Shown: positions 8,026-15,988, counted from the stretch's first letter. The stretch is DNA of 25,556 nucleotides from JBHIFB01 sp046760905 (GCA_046760905.1 JBHIFB010000037.1:1-25556); one strand, 5' to 3'. Notes: generated by a model from the letters alone, not told the origin. Translations and numbers: made by a program.

Positions 8026-8494
8026 TGGATCGCGGACGTTCCCCGCCCACCTCCCTTGATAAATGCGGAATGATTCTTCTCACCTCATCCTCTATTCTGT
8101 CTCTGACGGCCCTGTAATCATCGAGTGAGCCCCCTATGGGATCCACCACATCGGTCCCACCCTCTGCGGGATATCCAGAGATCAGATATGTCTTTCCCCA
8201 TCCCCCCAGCTCGTTCACGTAATCGACGTGAAAACGCTCCATTGCCAGGATGAGTTCAGCCTCCCGTACGAGCGTGCCGGTTACCTGTCTGGACCTGTGA
8301 GATGATAGGTCTACTCCCTTCTCTGAGGCCGCCTGCTTTGCATTCTGAGTGGCAGGAAGGCCTACGATGGCCGCAGTTCCAGCAGAACTCACCTCGATGC
8401 CGTTCAGACCTTTTTTTGAAATCAACTGCTTCATGAAACCCTCGGCCATGGGTGAACGGCACGTGTTCCCCGTGCAGATGATGAGTATCTTCAT
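8009..8494 (-). CDS. ywlE: Low-molecular-weight phosphatase, likely protein-arginine phosphatase
   Basis: This is a 161-residue member of the LMW protein-tyrosine phosphatase fold. The P-loop CTGNTCRSPM has nucleophile Cys7 and Arg13. The general acid Asp118 lies in DPIGGSLDDY, at the same position I recall for Bacillus YwlE. Residue 11 in the loop is Thr; in YwlE this Thr is known to select phosphoarginine, while tyrosine phosphatases usually carry Ile or Leu there. I infer protein-arginine phosphatase activity. The neighbouring YrdC-type gene and the downstream rpiB/glyA repeat the Bacillus ywlC-ywlE-rpiB-glyA surroundings. No McsB-type arginine kinase is in the window. The C-terminus has an Arg/Glu-rich tail after residue 145. 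A good promoter lies 49 bases upstream. A tyrosine phosphatase role remains possible. Confidence 0.88.
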   Translation of the reverse strand: MKILIICTGNTCRSPMAEGFMKQLISKKGLNGIEVSSAGTAAIVGLPATQNAKQAASEKGVDLSSHRSRQVTGTLVREAELILAMERFHVDYVNELGGWGKTYLISGYPAEGGTDVVDPIGGSLDDYRAVRDRIEDEVRRIIPHLSREVGGERPRSNERES

Positions 8495-8542
8495 TCAGGA
8501 TAGTACCTTTACTCACAGACAGATACAGGTTTTGTAATTCCC

Positions 8543-8571
8543 ATAATAAAGCCATCATCCCCGTGTGTCAA
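8543..8571 (-). promoter_or_regulatory. Sigma-70 promoter before ywlE
   Basis: On the minus strand, TTGACA (8566-8571) and TATTAT (8543-8548) have a 17-base spacer. The start point would be near 8536, leaving a 42-base leader before the ATG at 8494. It would drive ywlE-meaB-B12 subunit-acd-thl-hbd-acd-rpiB/glyA as one transcript. Confidence 0.7.
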
Positions 8572-8578
8572 GAAGCTT

Positions 8579-8597
8579 CTCGGCAGGATCAGCCGAG
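8579..8597. other. GC-rich hairpin between the YrdC-type gene and ywlE
   Basis: CTCGGC and GCCGAG form a perfect six-base-pair stem with a seven-base loop. It lies just upstream of the -35 element and has no T run, so it is not a standard terminator; it may protect the 3' end of the upstream mRNA or be incidental. Confidence 0.35.
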
Positions 8598-8626
8598 CGT
8601 TCCTTTTGTTAAGAGTGTGCTGTCTT

Positions 8627-9286
8627 TCACCGTAGCGCCCGGCGGATTTCTTCTTCGGTGATGGGGCCTTCTCTGAGGATGGAAATACCACAGCCGGCGA
8701 GCGAGAGAACTGTGGAGGCGGTTCCGGTCATCCGCTCGGGCCATTCCACCAAGAGGTCGATGACCTCCTCCCGCCCGTCGAAATACCGGATCACCTCCTC
8801 CGGAGAAAGAGGCGGCGAGTCACCTTCGGGATTCGCACTCGTTGAGATTAGCGGCTGCTTGAGCTCCCTCATCAGGTTACTCACGAATGAGCTCGAGCTG
8901 TACCTGAGGGCAATGGTGCGACCTTCCCCCAGGAGTCGCTCACAGATCCCGCTCTTCGCTTCAAGGACCAGGGTCAGCGGTCCCGGCCAGAACCTCATGC
9001 TTAAAGCTACTGCATCCGGTCCCACGAGAGCCAGCCGATCGATCCACTCGACTGAAGGTATGAGAACGATGAAGGGTCGATGCGACGTCCGGCCCTTGAG
9101 CTTACAAATCCTTTCGAAAGGTCTCTCGTCGAAGGCAAGGCACCCCAACCCGTAAACCGTCTCGGTGGGGTATGCCATCACACCACCGTCGAGAAGCACC
9201 CGGGAGATCATACGCATCATGTCACTCTGCACGTCTTCCCGGTCTGAAGGAATACGTATGCGCCGGGAAATGGCCATCAGAACCAT
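8627..9286 (-). CDS. tsaC: YrdC/TsaC-type L-threonylcarbamoyladenylate synthase
   Basis: It is predicted to make threonylcarbamoyl-AMP from threonine, bicarbonate and ATP for the t6A modification of ANN-decoding tRNAs. At about 219 residues it has only the YrdC domain, without the extra C-terminal Sua5 domain. Signatures are AYPTETVYGLG (from about 38), KLKGR, WPGPLTLVL and STSAN (148-152). The stretch after KLKGR (TSHRPF) departs from the usual KGRPxxxPL. The start is uncertain: TTG 9289, ATG 9286 and ATG 9277 are in frame and none has a clear SD; I use 9286. It follows purE by 33-36 bases and precedes ywlE, a conserved pairing. The tsaB, tsaD and tsaE partners are not in the window. Confidence 0.9.
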   Translation of the reverse strand: MVLMAISRRIRIPSDREDVQSDMMRMISRVLLDGGVMAYPTETVYGLGCLAFDERPFERICKLKGRTSHRPFIVLIPSVEWIDRLALVGPDAVALSMRFWPGPLTLVLEAKSGICERLLGEGRTIALRYSSSSFVSNLMRELKQPLISTSANPEGDSPPLSPEEVIRYFDGREEVIDLLVEWPERMTGTASTVLSLAGCGISILREGPITEEEIRRALR

Positions 9287-9305
9287 CAATGTGGGAGTGG
9301 TTACT

Positions 9306-9322
9306 TGTGAGATTGCCTCACA
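9306..9322. other. Short hairpin directly after purE
   Basis: TGTGAG and CTCACA form a perfect six-base-pair stem around a five-base loop, starting one base past the purE stop codon. No T run follows, so I read it as a possible 3'-end or intergenic mRNA stem, not a terminator. Confidence 0.3.
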
Positions 9323-9754
9323 TCAGTAGATATTCAAGATCCTGAGTGCGAAATGAGCAGCATTTTTCGCACCGTCTATTCCCACCACGCCAACCGGGAT
9401 GCCGGAGGGCATCTGCACCATGCTCAACAAAGCATCAATACCCTTGAGCGGTCCTGCAGAAACCGGTACCCCTATGATGGGGAGACGAGTATGCGCAGAG
9501 AGAAATCCCGGAAGAGCGGCAGATAGGCCAGCAGCGGCGATAATAACCCGGATTCCCCTTCTTGATGCATCCTTCGCCAGATCAGCCGTTTCATCCGGAT
9601 TCCTGTGTGCCGAAGATACCACGCACTCGTAGGAAACTCCAGCCTCATCCAGGACTTCGGTAGCGGCCTTCACAACCGATCTGTCGGATTCACTGCCCAT
9701 CACAATGAGCACACGCGGTCTATCCGAGACTTTCACATCCTTATCATTACGCAT
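9323..9754 (-). CDS. purE: N5-carboxyaminoimidazole ribonucleotide mutase
   Basis: This enzyme performs the PurE step of purine synthesis, converting N5-CAIR to CAIR (or AIR plus CO2 in class II). The 143 residues contain VMGSESDRSVV from 18, VSSAHRNPDET around 47-56 with the catalytic-type His50, AAAGLSAALPGFLSAHT, and a GIPVGVVGIDGAKNAAHFA segment. It lacks roughly 20 residues of the usual C-terminal helix, compared with about 160-170 in typical bacterial PurE, and ends in ILNIY. The ATG is preceded by AAGAGGAG at good distance. PurK is not adjacent, so class I versus class II cannot be decided from context. A bulged hairpin upstream separates it from rnc. Confidence 0.93.
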   Translation of the reverse strand: MRNDKDVKVSDRPRVLIVMGSESDRSVVKAATEVLDEAGVSYECVVSSAHRNPDETADLAKDASRRGIRVIIAAAGLSAALPGFLSAHTRLPIIGVPVSAGPLKGIDALLSMVQMPSGIPVGVVGIDGAKNAAHFALRILNIY

Positions 9755-9768
9755 CTATACTCCTCTTG

Positions 9769-9812
9769 AAAAACGAATCTTCCCTCTTGGGCATCTCCCT
9801 GAGGGAATCGTT
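9769..9812 (-). terminator. Bulged hairpin with T run between rnc and purE
   Basis: On the minus strand, AACGA plus TTCCCTC pairs with GAGGGAA plus TCGTT, a 12-base-pair stem with a 3-base bulge and a 14-base loop, followed by TTTTT that partly overlaps the stem. This fits an intrinsic terminator for the fab-rnc operon. The bulge and short tail make it imperfect, so some readthrough into purE is likely. Confidence 0.5.
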
Positions 9813-9838
9813 TCGATGACGAAAGATCGGTGGAAATT

Positions 9839-10657
9839 TCATGATTTGTCCTGGTGATTATCGTTTTTTATTTTTTCTGTCTCCAGATTTCTAAGAGCAT
9901 CGACGGCGGCCCATTTCTCGGCCTCTTTCTTGCTTTTCCCGAAACCGCTTCCTAAAGTTTCACCGCTTATGCTCACTGCGCATGTGAATACCCTGTCGTG
10001 CTCGGGACCATTAGCCTCTGTTATCCTGTATTCCGGCTGCACCTGGTATGCCTCCTGGGCGATGCGAAGGAGCTTGTTCTTGGCCTGATGAAACTCGTGG
10101 AAGGGTGACATCGCCTCCCTCTCGCTCAACAAGAGCCTCTTTACCAGATCTGCTGCAGGATCGATACCGCCATCTATGTAAATAGCCCCGAGGAGAGCCT
10201 CGAAACAATCTGCCAATATCGTCATCCGCGCTCTCCCCTTGAGCAGATTCTCTTTACTTGTAAGTAGTATGTATCTTTCCAGACTCAGCTTCTCGGCGCA
10301 TCGAACAAGGGCCTCCCTGGATACAAGAGAGGATTTCGTTCTTGTGAGATCACCCTCACTTAGGCCGGGATTCGCCCTGAAGAGGAATTCCGAGACTATC
10401 AGCCCGAGAGCCGAATCTCCAAGGAACTCGAGGCGTTCGTATGAGAGAAGTTCGCTTCCATTTAGATTTGCTATGTAGGACCTGTGGGAGAGAGCTCGGT
10501 TGAGGATCTCCTTGTCCTTGAACGAATAGCCCAGTTCCGTCTCGAGGTCTTCTAGCAGTCGGACTCTCTCACTGGCAATAGCGTTGGCTTCCCGCCCATG
10601 AATTATCCTCCAGAGCGACAGAAATCCTCTGAGGAGATTGTGCATAAACGCTGTCAT
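9839..10657 (-). CDS. rnc: Ribonuclease III
   Basis: This endonuclease cleaves double-stranded RNA and matures rRNA precursors. The catalytic domain covers about residues 42-178, with the signature ERLEFLGDSALG (Glu77 and Asp81 are key metal-site residues) and the second acidic site in DCFEALLGAIYIDGG (Asp150, Glu153). A double-stranded-RNA-binding domain spans about 190-258 and ends in GFGKSKKEAEKWAAVDAL. The N-terminus has about 35 extra residues before the usual start of the fold. The start is nevertheless supported by GAGGGATAAGC just before the ATG, two bases past the fabF stop. It is the last gene of the fab cluster, a common position for rnc. Confidence 0.95.
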   Translation of the reverse strand: MTAFMHNLLRGFLSLWRIIHGREANAIASERVRLLEDLETELGYSFKDKEILNRALSHRSYIANLNGSELLSYERLEFLGDSALGLIVSEFLFRANPGLSEGDLTRTKSSLVSREALVRCAEKLSLERYILLTSKENLLKGRARMTILADCFEALLGAIYIDGGIDPAADLVKRLLLSEREAMSPFHEFHQAKNKLLRIAQEAYQVQPEYRITEANGPEHDRVFTCAVSISGETLGSGFGKSKKEAEKWAAVDALRNLETEKIKNDNHQDKS

Positions 10658-10659
10658 GC

Positions 10660-11901
10660 TTATCCCTCGTACTTTTTCACCGCAATACAGGTATTGTGAC
10701 CCCCGAAGCCAAAGGAGTTGGTCAGAGCAACCCTGACCTGCCCCTCCCTGGCCACATTCGGGACATAATCCAGGTCACATTCCGGGTCCGGGTGCTCGTA
10801 ATTGATCGTTGGAGGTAATTTATCCTCTTTCACGGCTAGCACGGTGAACACGAATTCAACACCGCCGGCGGCACCAAGCAGGTGTCCTATCATGCTCTTT
10901 GTCGAGCTCACGGCTAGTTTTTCTGCATGCTCACCAAAGACGTCCTTTATCGCCTTCGTTTCGAACTTGTCATTGTACTCGGTCGATGTGCCGTGAGCAT
11001 TTATGTAGTCCACATCACCCGATTCAAGTTTACCTTCCTTCATCGCAAGGGCCATGGCTCGAGCGGCCCCCTCCCCCTTCGGATCCGGTGCCGTTATGTG
11101 GTGCGCGTCAGCGGTCATCCCATATCCTACAACCTCTGCGATGATATCCGCGCCTCTTTTCTCTGCGAACCCCAGCTCCTCAAGGATGACGACACCGGCA
11201 CCTTCACCGAGAACGAATCCATCTCTTGTGAGATCGAACGGACGGCTTGCTTTCAATGGTTCGTCGTTTCTTGTCGAAAGGGCTTTCATTGAACAGAATC
11301 CACCAACAGACATCTCCGTGATCGCCGCCTCCGTCCCGCCGGCGATCATTACGTCTGCATCACCGTATTTGATCCATCTGAATGCATCGCCGATTGCGTG
11401 TGCACCTGAGGCGCAAGCCGATACCGTCGTGTAATTAGGACCTCTGGCATTGAACTGAATGGCCACGCAGCCGCTGGCTATATTCGAAATCATCATCGGC
11501 ACGAAGAACGGGCTGATCTTGCTCGGTCCATATTCGCGAAACCTCTCATGTTGAACCTCGATAGTGGAGATTCCCCCTATACCCGACCCGATTATAACGC
11601 CGAATGTGTTGGGATCGATCTTATCCACTTTTAGATTCGCATGCTCTACGGCCATCACGGAACTAGCTATCCCGAACTGCAGGAACAGATCCATGCGTCT
11701 GGCTTCTTTCCGTTCGATGTATTGAAGGGGGTCGAAGCCTTTGACCTCAGCTGCGAACCTCGTTGAAAAATTCGTCGGGTCAAATCTGGTTATAGGTCCA
11801 AAGCCGGGTTTCCCCGCGAGAATCCCCTCCCAGGAACTCCGCAGATCATTGCCTAGAGAGGTTATAACGCCAAGTCCCGTTACAACAACTCGACGCGCCA
11901 T
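10660..11901 (-). CDS. fabF: 3-oxoacyl-ACP synthase II
   Basis: This condensing enzyme elongates acyl-ACP with malonyl-ACP. I choose the ATG at 11901 (413 residues) because TGGAG sits six bases upstream; an ATG four codons earlier forms part of that SD. The Cys-His-His triad is complete: Cys163 in VSACASGAH, His303 in NAHGTST and His340 in MIGHLLGAAGG, positions matching those I recall for E. coli FabF. NSFGFGGHN follows near the C-terminus. It lies 60 bases after acpP and two bases before rnc. The enzyme is soluble and acts with the ACP encoded upstream. Confidence 0.97.
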   Translation of the reverse strand: MARRVVVTGLGVITSLGNDLRSSWEGILAGKPGFGPITRFDPTNFSTRFAAEVKGFDPLQYIERKEARRMDLFLQFGIASSVMAVEHANLKVDKIDPNTFGVIIGSGIGGISTIEVQHERFREYGPSKISPFFVPMMISNIASGCVAIQFNARGPNYTTVSACASGAHAIGDAFRWIKYGDADVMIAGGTEAAITEMSVGGFCSMKALSTRNDEPLKASRPFDLTRDGFVLGEGAGVVILEELGFAEKRGADIIAEVVGYGMTADAHHITAPDPKGEGAARAMALAMKEGKLESGDVDYINAHGTSTEYNDKFETKAIKDVFGEHAEKLAVSSTKSMIGHLLGAAGGVEFVFTVLAVKEDKLPPTINYEHPDPECDLDYVPNVAREGQVRVALTNSFGFGGHNTCIAVKKYEG

Positions 11902-11961
11902 CAAAAACTCCATCGTTTTGGTCTACTCTCTTGAATTCAGCTCACATCCATCGGATCGGTG

Positions 11962-12216
11962 TTACTCAACCAGTTTCGATTCCAGATAGTCGATAGCTTT
12001 ACCAACTGTCGTCAGCTTTTCCGCGTCGTCATCGGGGATCTCTATCCCAAACTCCTCTTCAAAGGCCATGACTAGCTCGACTGTATCAAGTGAGTCCGCC
12101 CCGAGATCCTCGACGAAGGAAGATTCGTTGGCCACCTTGTCCGGATCGAGTCCGAGATTCTCAACGATCATCTCCTTCACTCTTTTCTCGATAGTTGCTC
12201 GGTCTACTGCTGCCAT
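11962..12216 (-). CDS. acpP: Acyl carrier protein
   Basis: This small acidic carrier holds growing acyl chains on a 4'-phosphopantetheine arm. The frame is open further upstream, but the ATG at 12216 gives the normal 84-residue ACP and has AAAAGGGGG about 11 bases upstream. Ser42 in the DSLDTVEL motif is the attachment site. The helix II region (DSLDTVELVMAFEEEF) and the late helix (TVGKAIDYLESKL) are typical. It lies between fabG and fabF, the standard position. The spacing of the SD is slightly long. Confidence 0.96.
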   Translation of the reverse strand: MAAVDRATIEKRVKEMIVENLGLDPDKVANESSFVEDLGADSLDTVELVMAFEEEFGIEIPDDDAEKLTTVGKAIDYLESKLVE

Positions 12217-12280
12217 CTGAACATCAACCCCCTTTTCAAGTGAAAGTTTCTTTATGGCGGTCCCAGCACTTCTCAATTTC

Positions 12281-13030
12281 TCACATCAGCATACCACCGT
12301 CGACGTTGATTACCTGCCCCGTTATGTAATCGGCCAGGGGACTGCACAGGAAAAGAACCACTTTTGCGACATCATCCGCCTGACCAGCTCTGCCCATCGG
12401 TATGCGTGTTAGAAAAGCCGCCTTCTGATCATCTGTGAGTGCATCCGTCATTCTTGTCTCGATGAAACCGGGTGCCACTACATTGACAGTGATGTTCCTT
12501 GATGCAACCTCCTTTGCAATAGATTTCGAAAGACCAATCACCCCTGCTTTCGATGCAGCGTAGTTGGCCTGTCCTGCGTTGCCCATAATTCCGACGACGG
12601 AGGATATGTTCACTATCTTCCCGCTTTTCTGTTTCATCATTCTTATTATCGCCTGCTTCATACAGTTGTATGTGCCCTTCAAATTTACGTCGTTAACGAG
12701 ATCCCAGTCCTCATCGCTCATGCGTATGAAAAGCCCATCCCGGGTGATACCGGCGTTATTCACGAGAACGTCTATACCTTCTAGATGTTCGAGTGCTTCG
12801 TCGAAAAAACGCTTCACATCACCTGTACTGGAAACATCCACTGTAAAAGATTTCACGTCGAGGCCGCGATCAGAAAAGGCGGCTGCAGTACTGGAGGCCG
12901 CTTCGCCGTCGATGTCTCCTATTACCGTCTTCGCTCCCATCTCAGCCAGTCTCTCTACGATTGCGCTGCCGATTCCGAACGCACCACCGGTGACAATCGC
13001 TTTTTTCCCTTCCAGGAAAAGATCCATCAT
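12281..13030 (-). CDS. fabG: 3-oxoacyl-ACP reductase
   Basis: This short-chain dehydrogenase reduces 3-oxoacyl-ACP. The triad is Ser144, Tyr157 and Lys161 (NISSVVG, QANYAASKAG), and NNAG starts at 91. It ends in the usual YITGQVINVDGGM. The cofactor site is unusual for FabG: the glycine motif reads TGGAFGIG, where NADPH-type enzymes have TGASRGIG with a basic Arg, and beta-strand 2 ends in VIGDID, with an Asp that normally favours NAD(H). I infer possible NADH preference. The ATG overlaps the fabD stop (ATGA); a second ATG at 13027 is an equally possible start. The genomic position between fabD and acpP makes the fatty-acid role secure. Confidence 0.95.
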   Translation of the reverse strand: MMDLFLEGKKAIVTGGAFGIGSAIVERLAEMGAKTVIGDIDGEAASSTAAAFSDRGLDVKSFTVDVSSTGDVKRFFDEALEHLEGIDVLVNNAGITRDGLFIRMSDEDWDLVNDVNLKGTYNCMKQAIIRMMKQKSGKIVNISSVVGIMGNAGQANYAASKAGVIGLSKSIAKEVASRNITVNVVAPGFIETRMTDALTDDQKAAFLTRIPMGRAGQADDVAKVVLFLCSPLADYITGQVINVDGGMLM

Positions 13031-13971
13031 ACACCTATCTTCGTCTTCAGTTCGTGCAGATCATCCGCCTTATCCACATTCGTGACTTCGATGTACCTGT
13101 CAACCCTCTTCAGTAACCCTGACAGAACTCTGCCGGGCCCAAGCTCCAGGAATGAAGAATAACCCATCTCGAGCAGCTTTCGCATCGACTCCTCCCAGCG
13201 AACGGGGCTGGTGAGTTGCATGATCAGTGCGTTTTTTATGTCTGCCTCCGAAGACACCGGTAATGCCGTTGCGTTAGAGATAATGGGAAAGGCTGCGTCC
13301 TGCACCTCAATACTTGCAAGCCTTTTCTCAAGCCCCGACGATGCGTCTTCCATAAGCGGTGAATGGAAGGCTCCGCTTACATCGAGCCTTATGACCCTCA
13401 TAGCTCCGGCCTCCTGTGCCTTCTCCATCGCAGACCGGACCGATTCCACATCGCCTGACACGACGATCTGGCCCGGACAGTTGAAATTCGCTGGCCTCAC
13501 CACGCCGCTGTCTGAACTTTCCCGGCAGATCCTTTCTACGGTCTCGGCGTCGAGCCCCATCACCGCGGCCATCGTCCCGGCCCGCCTCTTGCCCGATTCG
13601 TACATGAGCATTCCTCTCTCCCTCACAAGCCAGAGGGAATCTTCGAAAGAAAGGCTCCCTGCTGCGTAGAGAGCGGTGTATTCGCCAAGACTGTGTCCGC
13701 AGGCGGCACCGACCTCGAACGGGAAAGGTTCCAGCATCTTGACGATGACAGCGCTGTGGAGGAATATAGCAGGCTGGGTGTTCTTCGTGAGTTTGAGCTC
13801 ATCAGGCGGACCCTGAAACATGACTCGTGAGAGATCTGTCTCAAGTACTTCATCTGCACGATCGATCATGCCCCTTGCCATATCGAAATTGTCGTAAAGA
13901 CTCTTGGCCATCCCGACATACTGCGCGCCCTGTCCGGGGAACATGAGAACGACTTTTTTCCTGTGGCTCAT
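13027..13971 (-). CDS. fabD: Malonyl-CoA:ACP transacylase
   Basis: This enzyme loads malonyl groups from CoA onto ACP. The 314-residue protein has the N-terminal MFPGQGAQYVGM motif, the nucleophile elbow GHSLGEYTAL (Ser94 counted from the ATG at 13971), the conserved Arg119 in VRERG, and the active-site His203 in GAFHSPLM. A GTG one codon upstream of the ATG is an alternative start; a purine-rich GAGAGAAG lies upstream of both. Its last bases overlap the fabG start. It is co-transcribed with its neighbours plsX, fabH and fabG. Confidence 0.96.
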   Translation of the reverse strand: MSHRKKVVLMFPGQGAQYVGMAKSLYDNFDMARGMIDRADEVLETDLSRVMFQGPPDELKLTKNTQPAIFLHSAVIVKMLEPFPFEVGAACGHSLGEYTALYAAGSLSFEDSLWLVRERGMLMYESGKRRAGTMAAVMGLDAETVERICRESSDSGVVRPANFNCPGQIVVSGDVESVRSAMEKAQEAGAMRVIRLDVSGAFHSPLMEDASSGLEKRLASIEVQDAAFPIISNATALPVSSEADIKNALIMQLTSPVRWEESMRKLLEMGYSSFLELGPGRVLSGLLKRVDRYIEVTNVDKADDLHELKTKIGV

Positions 13972-13986
13972 CACGCTATCTTCTCT

Positions 13987-14991
13987 CTACCAGCGTATCA
14001 CACTGGCGGCGGAGGTCATCCCTCCACCGGCAGCCGCAAGGAGTATGACAGTCCCATCATTGATCCTGCCCTCATCGAGGGCTTCCACGATTGCAATTGG
14101 TATGGATGCCGCCGAAGTATTACCATACCGATCTATGTTCACATAGACTTTATCCATGGGTAGATGCAACCTCTTCGCACTTGCCTCCATTATTCTTATG
14201 TTTGCCTGGTGAGGAATGAACAGGTCGATATCATCGGTAGTCAAACCAGCTCTCTTGATGGCGATATTCGAAGCTTCTACCATCGCTCTGGTTGCGAACT
14301 TGAACATCTCGTTGCCCTGCATCTTAATATAGTGCAACCTCTTCTCGACGGTTTCATGAGTGGTCGGCATTCGAGTGCCACCCGCTGGCATATTCAATAT
14401 CTTGGTCAGACTGCCGTCACTCTTCATGAACGTAGAAAGTATCCCCTTCCCATCATCAACTCTTCCGATGACGGATGCACCGGCACCGTCACCGAAGAGA
14501 ACACAGGTAGTCCTGTCTTGGAAATCCATTATCTTTGTGAGCGTTTCCGCGCCTATCACGAGTACATTGTTATACAGGTTACTTGTGAGAAAACTGTGTG
14601 CAATCGTCAACCCGTATAGATAACCTGAACAGGCGGCAGCCACGTCGAAACAGGCAGCACTCTTCGCTTTGAGATTCTCCTGGACAACGCAGGCTGTTGC
14701 GGGGAATACCCTGTCAGCCGTCGCGGTGGCCAGGATTATCACATCGATCTCGCCGGGCTTCATCTTCGCATTTTCAAGGGCTCTCCATGCCGCCTCCGTC
14801 GCGATATCCGATGTGGCGGTTTTCGAATCGGCAACGTGCCTTTTCTTGATCCCGGTGCGTGTAGTTATCCACTCGTCAGAGGTGTCTACAATCTTCTCCA
14901 GATCTGAGTTGGTGAGGACATCTGGCGGGAGATACATTCCGGATGAAACAATACCAAAGGATTGTTTATGAGAGTTTGACGGCTTTGGCAT
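13987..14991 (-). CDS. fabH: 3-oxoacyl-ACP synthase III
   Basis: This enzyme starts fatty-acid synthesis by condensing a primer acyl-CoA with malonyl-ACP. In 334 residues it carries the complete Cys-His-Asn triad: Cys121 in DVAAACSGYLYGL, His261 in FIPHQANIRI and Asn291 in YGNTSAASIP. The N-terminal RTGIKKRHV loop is typical. The ATG lies inside plsX, a 26-base overlap with no strong SD, so coupling with plsX translation is likely; I see no better internal start before the conserved region. Primer choice (acetyl-CoA or branched acyl-CoA) cannot be judged safely from sequence. Confidence 0.96.
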   Translation of the reverse strand: MPKPSNSHKQSFGIVSSGMYLPPDVLTNSDLEKIVDTSDEWITTRTGIKKRHVADSKTATSDIATEAAWRALENAKMKPGEIDVIILATATADRVFPATACVVQENLKAKSAACFDVAAACSGYLYGLTIAHSFLTSNLYNNVLVIGAETLTKIMDFQDRTTCVLFGDGAGASVIGRVDDGKGILSTFMKSDGSLTKILNMPAGGTRMPTTHETVEKRLHYIKMQGNEMFKFATRAMVEASNIAIKRAGLTTDDIDLFIPHQANIRIMEASAKRLHLPMDKVYVNIDRYGNTSAASIPIAIVEALDEGRINDGTVILLAAAGGGMTSAASVIRW

Positions 14992-15988
14992 TCGACAACT
15001 CTGAAAGTCGGGTTTCTATTGTCTCGTTCACCCGTCTGGTTACAGTCAATCTCGCAACGTTTATAGCGTTCCTGATGGCCTTGGGAGAAGAACCACCATG
15101 ACACACTACGACAACTCCATCTATTCCAAGAAGTGGAGCACCACCGTACTCTGCGTAATCGAGCGTACGCTGGATGTTTTTATAAGCACCACGCATCAAC
15201 ATGGACCCAAGCCTTCTGACGGGACTCTTCCTTATTTCCGATTTTATCATTGATGTAACGAGATGAATGATGCTCTCACTGAACTTCAGCACTACATTAC
15301 CCACAAATCCATCACATACAACGACATCGGTGACGCCATCAAGTATATCCCTTCCCTCCGCATTCCCGATGAAATTCAGTGGACTCTCATCGAGCATTTT
15401 ATATGTCGCCACAGACAGCTCATCACCTTTCTTTGCCTCCTCTCCGATGTTTAAGAGACCCACTTTCGGATTTTCTCTGCCAAGTATCTCCTGGGCATAA
15501 ATACTTCCCATAAGGGCGAAATGAAGAAGATGAAATGGCTTTGAATCGACGTTTGCACCAACATCGAGAAATACGACGGGTTGGATTCTGGATGGGAATA
15601 TAGTTACGATCGCCGGTCTCGAGATACCCTCGATCCTTCCCAGCGTCATCAAAGACTGAGCCATGATAGCACCGGTATTGCCCGCACTCACAAATGCATC
15701 GGCTGTATCTTCCTTCTGCATCCGGAGCCCTACCGATATGGATGAATCCCTCTTCTTCTTCAGTGCAACGGAAGGGGAATCGTCCATCTCGACCACCTGT
15801 GATGCATGCACTATCTCAAGGCGGGAGTCCTTATAATGTCTTCTCGAAAGATCCTTCTCGATGAGTTCCCTGTTGCCGACCAGGATTATCTCGAAGCCAT
15901 TCCCAAGGAGATTCAGAGCCTCCAGCGCCCCCTCAACGGGAACCGCTGGTGCTCTATCGCCTCCCATCGCATCAATCGCAATTCTCAT
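14966..15988 (-). CDS. plsX: Phosphate acyltransferase
   Basis: PlsX converts acyl-ACP to acyl-phosphate for the first acylation of glycerol-3-phosphate by PlsY. The 340-residue protein begins with the hallmark MRIAIDAMGGDRAP and contains LLNIGEEAKKGDEL and a DGFVGNVVLKFSE segment, all typical of the family. It acts as a peripheral membrane protein by family knowledge; no transmembrane segment is visible. Its position between rpmF and fabH is widely conserved. No clear SD precedes the ATG. The plsY gene is not in the window. Confidence 0.96.
   Translation of the reverse strand: MRIAIDAMGGDRAPAVPVEGALEALNLLGNGFEIILVGNRELIEKDLSRRHYKDSRLEIVHASQVVEMDDSPSVALKKKRDSSISVGLRMQKEDTADAFVSAGNTGAIMAQSLMTLGRIEGISRPAIVTIFPSRIQPVVFLDVGANVDSKPFHLLHFALMGSIYAQEILGRENPKVGLLNIGEEAKKGDELSVATYKMLDESPLNFIGNAEGRDILDGVTDVVVCDGFVGNVVLKFSESIIHLVTSMIKSEIRKSPVRRLGSMLMRGAYKNIQRTLDYAEYGGAPLLGIDGVVVVCHGGSSPKAIRNAINVARLTVTRRVNETIETRLSELSNAKAVKLS

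Noticed and set aside
9306..9322. Hairpin after purE as an intrinsic terminator
   Set aside because: The stem is only six base pairs and no T run follows on the minus strand.
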